Below are positions 57,026-64,000 of a stretch of DNA of 64,000 nt, piece by piece (position 1 is the stretch's first letter; every line of letters starts with the position of its first letter). The DNA comes from Cristatella mucedo (taxonomy: Eukaryota > Bryozoa > Phylactolaemata > Cristatellidae). The notes under the pieces were generated by a model. The model saw only the letters and a list, made by a program, of their open reading frames with translations, was not told the DNA's origin and made no database searches. Location of the stretch: NCBI GenBank assembly GCA_009760855.2, contig WPIO01000001.1, positions 3,804,001-3,868,000 of the forward strand. Reading direction: 5' to 3'. The position numbers and the translations under genes are program-made.

Positions 57026-58175
57026 CTGAGAGAATGGGGCAGTGCGGCGCCGATATAGCCTCCGGTGGAAGGGTTGCGCCCACCCCTGCTGTTTGAGCTG
57101 GACAGGTATACAGCGGTTCAAAACCTACAGGGCCGCTCAAATGCCTGTCGCAAACACTTTAATTGTAAAATAGGAACCTAAACAAGCCGTTACAACAAAC
57201 CGCGGCTGTATCAGGGTGCTGCGCACGAACCACAAGTAAGGAAGCCGCGGTCAGCATTCGCGGCGGTGGCGTTATGACTTCACCTTTGCGCTTGAGATCT
57301 TCAATACTACAGATGACGACCCCGTACCTACGCATTCTCTCTGCATTCGTCAACTTGAGCACTTTTAGTGACATCGCACAAAACAAACGCACCGATCTTT
57401 GCAATAAAGCCGCCACTCAATACAACATTGTCCTTGAACCTGCATATAACCTTGAACTTGGGATTTAGCTAAGTATCAATTATGTTAGCTAAAGTGCTAG
57501 GTTGACCAAAAGTATCCATTACTGTGCTATAACTTTTTGCCGCGAGTTTGTTTTTATTAACTGGTGCCCATTTCGGTTTACGAAACTCCACTACGACCTT
57601 GCCCTTGTTCCAACCGTGTGCTTGCGAGACATGTCCGGCGCGATCTCTGGTGGGGGTGATGGTGATGGTAGAGACACTGTGAGCTCTGATCTAGAGGCCG
57701 TGACCGTAAGAATTAAGTCATTTCTGAAGGCCGTCGTTTTATGTGGTTAGCCATTACGCCTTAGGCCCTTCATTGGTACCATACTCCTTGCTGCGGAGCG
57801 CTGCTTTTCAAGTGGCTTGCTTTTCTGACTTGTGAAATACCTCCGATACTCGAGCGTGGGTACCCGGGAAAATCTGAAGGCAAACACTAAGAAATTTTCG
57901 TTGAGGCTGAGATTTGAAGGCTGTTCGCAAAGAATCTATGGTGAGTTTTTTCCGTGAGGGAAGTGAACCTGCCCGTTCGAAGGCCCGTTAAAGAGTAGGG
58001 GGCGTGCCGAGCCAGATCGACCCGATCGATTGCTGCCTGGACATAGCTTAGGAAGTGCTTAACCATACTCTTGGTTGCAAATTTTTACTTTGACGTCAAA
58101 GATTGATCTCCCGTCAACAAAATGGCTGGTTTAAATAAGTGCAAACCTTGGAAATTGGAATACTTCCATTTGTAA
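57026..58175. other. Part of U2d, no gene seen
   Basis: Counterpart of 41,480-42,010 in its right half (GTGCTAGGTTGACCAAA, CCAACCGTGTGCTTGCGAGAC). No exon was identified. Confidence 0.4.
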
Positions 58176-58830
58176 TAATTATAATAAATTGTTATAGCGC
58201 CATCAGAGAACTCAATCTCTTTCTAGGCACTTCACATTTGATTTAAAGGAATTTATGTTCGAATGTTTAGCGGTAGCATGCTCAATGAACAAGCATAATG
58301 TGGTTAGGGGTCAAATGTAAAGTGTCAGCACGTAAGTACGGTTAGTGGCAGCATGCAGTCTCTGCACCCATAACCACACAAAGGTCGAATCACAGGGACC
58401 CACTAAATGCTGTGATAAATAGATGCGTTTTTAGTTTCTTTTTAAATGTGGACAATTCAGGAGATGCCGTGTCGGGAATGAATTTCAGGCTTTGGGAGCA
58501 TGCAAACTAAAAGGCACGGTCTCCAAAGGATTTGAGGTTTGTACCTTAAAGGTAAACGATTTGATTACGAAAAGCGGGTGGTTCGATGTTTACCCTGGTG
58601 GATGAGTATATCTGATGGGTCTGGAGCCAAAGAATGAAGGGACCTAAAAGTGAGTAACAGAACCTTGAAGTCGATGGTTGCTTGACTGGGAGCCAGTGCA
58701 GGTCGGCAAGAAGAAGTGTGGTGTGGCAACTGCGACACTCACGATGGACAAGCCTTGCTGCCGTTTTGCACCAGCTGTAAGCGCCTGATTGCACAGGCTG
58801 GTAGACCAGCTAGCAGTGGTAGAGTTATAG
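58176..58830 (-). mobile_element. CR1 family B copy
   Basis: AATAATTATAATAAATT tail, hairpin with TTCTAGGCACTTCACATTTG, then the minus-strand C-terminal region with LLADLHWLPVKQPST and CRSCHTTLL. Frameshifted. Confidence 0.88.
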
Positions 58831-58935
58831 GTTTATTCGTGATTCATGTTTGAAAGAAACTGACATTTCGAGTTCAAATGAAGTCGAGCTTTCTGCAAAT
58901 CCGGACAGTTTTAGCTGTTCAGAGAGAGGGAGAGA

Positions 58936-58936
58936 G

Positions 58937-58999
<63 letters not shown>
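58936..58999. repeat. (TG)n microsatellite
   Basis: About 30 TG dinucleotides after a GAGA run, equivalent to the one at 42.1 kb. Confidence 0.95.
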
Positions 59000-59285
59000 A
59001 TGTGTGAAAAATCTCGATCGTCGCAATCAAACATGCTATTATTCGCGTGAAGACGTATGAGCCCTCGAGAACGGTCATTGGCTTGACCATTCCTGTGTAG
59101 TTAACTTTTTCAAGGGTGTGGTACGAATGCATGGCCAAACTCCCCTCGGTCCACTACTCTGACCCACTAGGTACAAGGACGTGTTGACCATGGCGTGAGG
59201 CCACTTGCACAGTGTTAGCGAATGTTGCTGTCTCGAGATCCTAGTTGTCGTGTGCTGCTTTTGTTAGTCCCTTTGCAAGGTCGGT

Positions 59286-60029
59286 ATGCAAGCATTGCAA
59301 GAAGGCAGTTTCTCTGTGGGCTTGGATTCTTGGGTCTCAGGGCAGACTGAAGCTGTGAGATCCAATGTCATCGTCACTGTGTACTGCTCTTGCAGGCTTT
59401 GCCCAGCTTGCCAGCTTTGCGCCTGCTGCACTCACTCCCAAGCCGCCTGTCGTACAGCCGATGTGGATCTTCCAGGAGCTGCCGGCGTGGACGTTGTTAA
59501 TCGTTTTGTTTCACCTGCTTGTGTCATCCATTCACAGCAGGATCCCCTGAAAGCCGAGCTCGGCCAGACGGCTCAGCCGACAGCAGATGCAGCGCTTCAC
59601 TTCAAGCCACCATTGTTGCCACCAAGTGATTTGCCAGCTAAAAAGGACCTGCCTGGCCCGGCCAGTCAGCTTCAGACACCAGTATGGCACATGTTTGACG
59701 CAATGCTTTGTGTACTGCAAGGGACTGCACCGCTTCATGGCAGTGACTCTAGCAAGGTATCAACAGTACGTTTTTTCTCTCAGGGCAGAACCGGAAGTAG
59801 TGACGTCATCCAGCAGCCACCGGCAGCAATGGCACACGGCGCAGACAAGCCAGCTATTCTCAGGGGAGACCTGGTGGGTCTGAAAGAAATCGCCTTTCTT
59901 GCAGCTAATGAGTTTTTCGATAGGACACCCTATGTGGTGGCTTGCTGTCAGCTGCGTCTTTGGCAGTTGGCTGACCCCCTTACCTGCTGTCGGTGGCAGC
60001 AGTGTGTGCCTGCTCGCTGTAACCTGTAA
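59286..60029 (+). CDS. Conserved Pro-rich open frame of unknown function (U2d copy)
   Basis: 247 open codons. The conserved part is RFVSPACVIHSQQDPLKAEL, TAQPTADAALHFKPPLLPPS and KKDLPGPASQLQT, shared with interrupted frames at 42.9-43.2 and 37.8-37.95 kb. Changes among copies often hit third codon positions. The stretch between 59,290 and 59,480 is also open in a second frame, and exon limits are unclear. No domain recognised; it could be a disordered protein or noncoding DNA. Confidence 0.3.
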   Translation: MQALQEGSFSVGLDSWVSGQTEAVRSNVIVTVYCSCRLCPACQLCACCTHSQAACRTADVDLPGAAGVDVVNRFVSPACVIHSQQDPLKAELGQTAQPTADAALHFKPPLLPPSDLPAKKDLPGPASQLQTPVWHMFDAMLCVLQGTAPLHGSDSSKVSTVRFFSQGRTGSSDVIQQPPAAMAHGADKPAILRGDLVGLKEIAFLAANEFFDRTPYVVACCQLRLWQLADPLTCCRWQQCVPARCNL

Positions 60030-61525
60030 CAGCCTGGCAGCCTTGCTGACAAGTCCCGCGTGGCTACTGCAATTGTCTCCCTTAGGCTGCCTGCTTCAGT
60101 TTTGACCAAGTGAAACTCTGTCAGCTATGGGATACTCGCTGCAACAAGCATTTGCTTTAGTATTGTATAGCATGAGGTGACCTGTGTCAATTCGGTAATC
60201 AGTTTCGTCCTCCACCTCCCCCGTCGACTGTGGGCTTTCCTTACTACTTTTTGGGCCACGTGGGACTTCTGTCACGTGTGTGCATGAGGTGCTGCAGTCT
60301 CTCCCCATTTCCTTTTTAATGGTGGTGACCAGGTTCATGGCCAATGCTAATGGAGACTCAGCCGTGAGCAATGCCTGTCGGCTAGGACATCACTGTTAAC
60401 CGATGCTTGGTAAAGAGAAAATGTAGAACTGCTCTGTTCGTTCTCTCACGCTCTTGTGCATGCGAGTGCCCGTGAATGCATGCGTGCCAAGACCTGCCGC
60501 TCGGTAGCTCGACAAATTGCCTGGGCTGAGGGATGCAGCGAGTAGCCGCTGGCTCGGCAGCCAGGCTGCGGCTTTCTTGCAGTCTTAGTTGACCGGACCG
60601 CCAACCTGTCCGGCCTGAGGGTTGCCTTTCTTCCACCTGCTGGTGGCCGCCCTACTTGGCCCGTCGGTGGCACACCGCCGGGCCAGCCTGTCCGGCCAGC
60701 AGTTCCACTCCGATTTGTGCTCCTGGCTGGCAGAGGGTCGAGGCAATATCTCTCACCCTTTGTCGCATCGGTCTGTATGAGAGACCAAATAGTTGCCAAC
60801 CCCGCAGCGGTGCCGCCATGTCATTGCAGCCGCTGTGTCACGAGTCGTTGCAGGGAAAAATGACTGTCGACGGCTGGGTCCTGGGTTGGTTGTTCCTCTG
60901 AGAAATGCCCACATGTGCCGCTTGACTCGCGAGTATCGTGTCCGTGGATGGTCACCGATTCCTCCTTGTTGTTGAGATCTTACCCCTGCACCATCGTAGG
61001 ACCTTGGCGCATATCTCCGGTTTGCCCTGTGGCGCCGTAGCGCCCCGACTGCCCCTGCATGGCTAAGTGTGGCACTCTATAAATTCTCATTCTTAGATTT
61101 CTTGCTTTGCTCTTTCTGTTAGTCCTGTTTGTACGAAAAATGGTACCACCGTATGCCAGGGTTCGACATATCAGCCTTCCCTTTCTCTGCCATGTTGTGC
61201 TTCGTGCTTCCGAGGCAAGTCGGTGGCTTAGTGATATGCTTATATGATTTACTGTAACACAGCACCAAGCAAACTGCTGTCTCCTCGCTGGCACTTGCTT
61301 CTGGAAGGTTAGCCCCCTACTCCTCCTCCTTTCGTAACCTTGCTCAGATCTGATTGTCAGCCGATCGCCTCGGCAACTTTGGTAGGTGTACACACAACAC
61401 TGCAGAGGCTTTTGCCATCTAAGCATATCTCCTCTTTGGTGCGTTCGAGTGAAAGCCGCGTGGACAGTGTGGTGAGACTGCAACTCGGTGGGCGTATTGT
61501 TTGTCTACGTAATGCATGCAAGTGT

Positions 61526-61529
<4 letters not shown>
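60030..61529. other. No gene recognised
   Basis: Moderately GC-rich at 60.4-60.8 kb, with overlapping frames on both strands up to 167 codons. None has a motif, a splice-consistent neighbour or a duplicate for comparison. Confidence 0.35.

Positions 61530-61589
<60 letters not shown>
61530..61589. repeat. (TG)n microsatellite
   Basis: About 30 TG dinucleotides. Confidence 0.95.
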
Positions 61590-61635
61590 TGTGCTGTAGC
61601 TCCACAAAGGCTACGCTAGTGCTATGCTTGAGGGT

Positions 61636-61835
61636 TTGAACTAACCACATTTGCATGCTGACCCTGTGCATGTCACCCCTAACCATGTTATTCATGTTGT
61701 TTGTTTATCAAGCATGATATTACTCACCATTTAATTGCATTTCCCTTTGCAGCAAATGTAAAGCGCCTAGAAAGAGATTGAGTTCTCTGAGGGCGCTTTA
61801 TCAAGTGCATTATTATTATTATTATTATTGAACAC
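61636..61835 (+). mobile_element. CR1 family B 3' end
   Basis: TTTGCATGCTGACCCTGTGCATGTCACCCC through GCAGCAAATGTAAAGCGCCTAGAAAGAG, GGGCGCTTTATC and an ATT tail of at least seven units. The noncoding 3' end only, with a near-consensus hairpin. Confidence 0.92.
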
Positions 61836-61836
61836 T

Positions 61837-61995
61837 TCAAGTATAAGAGGTTTTTGGTACGATTCGGTCGCCAGCAAACATCTGCTGCCTCCTTTCTAGA
61901 TTCAAAAGGCCGTCGAGTTTTTGCTCAGTCAGCCTGTCCTGTCGAGCGCTAGACCGTTGAAAGAGAAAATGGACTTCCTCGGCAGAAAAGGTTTG
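61837..61995 (-). CDS. Terminal exon of an unrecognised gene, 52 residues
   Basis: A strong acceptor (CTGCTTGCAG) precedes a phase-0 frame reading QTFSAEEVHFLFQRSSARQD, LTEQKLDGLLNLERRQQMFA and GDRIVPKTSYT, ending in TGA. The charged helical character suggests real coding sequence. A CR1 tail abuts the stop codon. Upstream exons should lie at higher coordinates but were not found. Confidence 0.45.
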   Translation of the reverse strand, partial: QTFSAEEVHFLFQRSSARQDRLTEQKLDGLLNLERRQQMFAGDRIVPKTSYT

Positions 61996-62124
61996 CTGCA
62001 AGCAGTAGCTGGCTAATGAATGCATCGTCACTTTCATGACGTTGTGCCACTGTCCATCTAAGGGAACATGCTTGCTTGCTTGCTCGCTCTGGTACTCATG
62101 TCAAAGTGAAGTCCCGTCAATAGA

Positions 62125-62275
62125 TAATTCAGCAGATGCATTTGTCTATAGTGGCAGGATAGCCTTCAGCTGCTTTAGCCCAACCTGCAGCAGGCAATAT
62201 AACAGCTTTGTTGCAGGTCTCGAATCCATGACATTGTTACTTAGGTGTGAGCACCTTACCAGTTAGGCTGGCGGC
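62125..62275 (-). repeat. Decayed tRNA-derived SINE
   Basis: On the minus strand GCCTAACTGGTAAGGTGCTC (A-box region) and GGATTCGAGACC (B box) are followed by a degraded version of the family tail ending ATCTGCTGAAT. Confidence 0.5.
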
Positions 62276-62330
62276 ACGAAATCACCTGACTTGACCACAT
62301 TTAAAAAGAAGTTAAAATCGAATCTGTTGA
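62276..62330 (+). mobile_element. CR1 family B fragment
   Basis: TCACCTGACTTGACCACATTTAAAAAGAAG encodes SPDLTTFKKKLKSNL, the family B C-terminus. Nothing else is preserved. Confidence 0.5.
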
Positions 62331-63198
62331 TCCAGCCCTGTGTCCAATCGAACTGTAAGCAGCTGCCATTTTTTGCTAAAGCTCGAAGTAGATGCCTGAC
62401 AACCCCTGCAAACGTGCTTCTCAGCAATTTGGTGGCTAGTTAGTTATGACTAAATTTGTGTACTGACATGCTGCTTCAGCAGAGAATTGGCACGTGCTTG
62501 GGCTTTTTGGTTTTCAGTCTGATTTCCTATGGTGCCGTCTGGCTCTTGGTCGTGTGATGTTTGCAAGCTCGAGTATATACCACTGGCAATCAATTCAATG
62601 GTTGATGCCGACTTGTCTAGGATTTGCACGTTGCTGCCTGATGTATGCATCTGCTATTGCTTTGTCATATGCCTGCCCTGTCTGTATTCTGGCCGATAGA
62701 TGCGTCGCATTTCGTTTTGCGTGCTCCTGCATCTGCTAGAATCGATTTAGAAAAAAATAGCTGATATACAGCAGCCTTATCTGGGTAGGACTAGAAGAGG
62801 TCTAGTGGCCTCTGTCTGCTTGCTGTGGGCAACAGAGAGCAGCCTGCTGCGGCGACTCGGACGTGCTTTTTTGCCACGACAAGTTCGAGCGCCTGACTGC
62901 AGGGTTTAGATTCATTAGTTAGCTTGACATCCAAGAGCGCTTTGCATGTTGCTAAGCAACAGCTAGGCAGTTCTAAGGTTGTGGCACAAAAAACCGATCC
63001 TGTGACTTATTTTGGCGTTGGCTCTCTCATCACGTCCTGCGTCTTGGGCGGCATATGCACTTGGCCCCTTTGGATGCTTGGCGATCTGCCACTGTGCTTT
63101 TGAGCACCTCGTGTTTATTCTCCACGAGGAAGGGGGTTACGGTAGTTCATTTTCTGAGATGCAACTGCCGTGGTTGTGCCCTAGGATGTTTCTTGCAG
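62331..63198. other. No gene recognised
   Basis: Short frames on both strands, including a minus-strand one at 62.5 kb with EPDGTIGNQTENQKAQARAN, which is unassigned. Confidence 0.3.
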
Positions 63199-63306
63199 AG
63201 CATGCTCTCTCTTCAGGCCTAACTGCCGACGAAGTTGCCGAAGCCGTTCGCAGGGCAAATGCCAGCTCGGTCGGTGGATCTGCAGCTGCTGCAGACGCAG
63301 GTGCAG
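63199..63306 (+). CDS. Internal exon, possibly PEX14-N-like
   Basis: Acceptor TTTCTTGCAG and donor GTAGGT bound 108 bases, entered after one codon base and left in phase 1. It reads HALSSGLTADEVAEAVRRAN followed by ASSVGG and an Ala/Gly-rich run. GLT-DEV-EA---A recalls the KGLT-EEI-EA helix of the peroxin-14 N-terminal domain, but the match is short and from memory. Flanking exons were not identified; the gene may continue past the window. Confidence 0.3.
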
Positions 63307-63717
63307 GTAGGTCTGCACCGCTCCTGCTGCAATCTGGGTGAGCCTTTACAGGGATTGCTGGGCTCACGTGTTTGCCATGTTTTGCCAGTGCTGATGATTG
63401 TCCATGGCCTTGCACGTGGTGTCTGGTGTTCTACGTGAAGTCGGTGAAGGTCAAGCTGAGTGAAAGTACTTCTGGTACCGGCCTGACCTGATGCCATTGC
63501 TGTTGTGTTGCAAGGTCTAGATAAAGAAATACCATTTTGGCTTTTTAATAGCAAAAGTCTATCCTTCTGTTGTTAAGCAGTTCGTCCCACGGCAATTAGT
63601 CATGCATGGTTCTGAAAGACTGCACTGCCTTTTAATCGAAGTATAAGCTAGTCTCCTTGCACTTGCATTTGCATCTGTCAGTGGCAGCACCGGTCGCTCT
63701 AGCTATGTATTCTCAGC

Positions 63718-63718
<1 letters not shown>
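63307..63718. other. No gene recognised
   Basis: Likely intron if the preceding exon is real. No motif, tail or RNA gene was seen. Confidence 0.3.

Positions 63719-63788
<70 letters not shown>
63719..63788. repeat. (CT)n microsatellite
   Basis: About 34 CT dinucleotides. Confidence 0.95.
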
Positions 63789-63790
<2 letters not shown>

Positions 63791-63844
63791 GCTTACGCTC
63801 ACGTGCCGGCTTATGTGTGGGAGTTTGCGCACACTTATGCTTGC

Positions 63845-63872
63845 ACACACACACACACACACACATACACAC
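63845..63872. repeat. (CA)n microsatellite
   Basis: Twelve CA units with one TA interruption. Confidence 0.9.
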
Positions 63873-64000
63873 ACGTGCACACGTATATAGATTGTTTTTT
63901 TAAAGATGGAGTAAGTTCGAGGCACCTGACTATAAATAAAGCCGAGGCTGAGTTCTGACGAAGCTGTCGAGGCCATGACAATGGGCAACAGTTTGGCACA

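Noticed and set aside
59532-59738. Minus-strand frame WLEVKR...RLSRLAELGFQG with a stop shared by copies
   Set aside because: The U2c copy has an internal stop, and substitutions fit plus-strand codon positions better; noted only as an alternative.

Overview
The window is nuclear DNA of a metazoan, most likely an aquatic invertebrate. Multi-exon genes have GT-AG introns, and there are CR1/L2-like non-LTR retrotransposons, a Ty3/gypsy element, hAT remnants, tRNA-derived SINEs and long microsatellites. An axonemal dynein intermediate chain gene means the animal builds motile cilia. I cannot name the species. All gene models were spliced by eye from open frames, splice consensus and intron phase; none has been tested against transcripts.

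Layout. 0-5 kb: decayed retrotransposon pieces and no convincing gene. 5.0-17.4 kb: a GC-rich island with two genes. At 5,969-7,451 (+) five exons joined by phase-1 introns encode a 269-residue secreted precursor with a signal peptide and repeated Gly-Lys-Arg-Lys-Arg-Gln processing sites. It looks like an undescribed peptide (neuropeptide- or mucin-like) precursor. It is followed by a 9 x 31 bp minisatellite and a 1.8 kb array of about 29 bp units. At 17,244-11,857 (-) lies a complete four-exon DNAI4/WDR78 gene (923 aa).

17.5-64 kb: AT-richer, repeat-dense DNA built from old duplications. A block U1 (20.0-23.4 and 46.7-49.2 kb) carries a small plus-strand coiled-coil gene (possibly CEP15/C3orf14-like) facing the last exon of a minus-strand gene. 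A block U2 (27.4-30.1, 34.2-38.2, 40.1-43.4 and 52.6-60.1 kb) carries a CIDE-N exon, exons of an unrecognised minus-strand gene (here called Z) and a plus-strand Pro-rich frame. Together U1 and U2 hold the DNA-fragmentation-factor inhibitor gene DFFA/ICAD on the minus strand. The copy at 54.6-48.2 kb joins in frame: C-terminal half of CIDE-N, a DEVD caspase site, then the DFF-C helical domain. The copy at 29.1-22.6 kb is broken. The small plus-strand gene shows the reverse: intact in the first block, dead in the second. This is a pattern of reciprocal loss after duplication.

The duplicated blocks are interrupted by a frameshifted Ty3/gypsy element (30.1-34.2 kb) whose 3' LTR holds a nested CR1 insertion, a hAT transposase pseudogene (36-37 kb), two CR1 families (A and B, the latter with a 3' hairpin and ATT tail), a SINE family and a hAT-type MITE. 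The last 4 kb hold two unrecognised exons, one on each strand.
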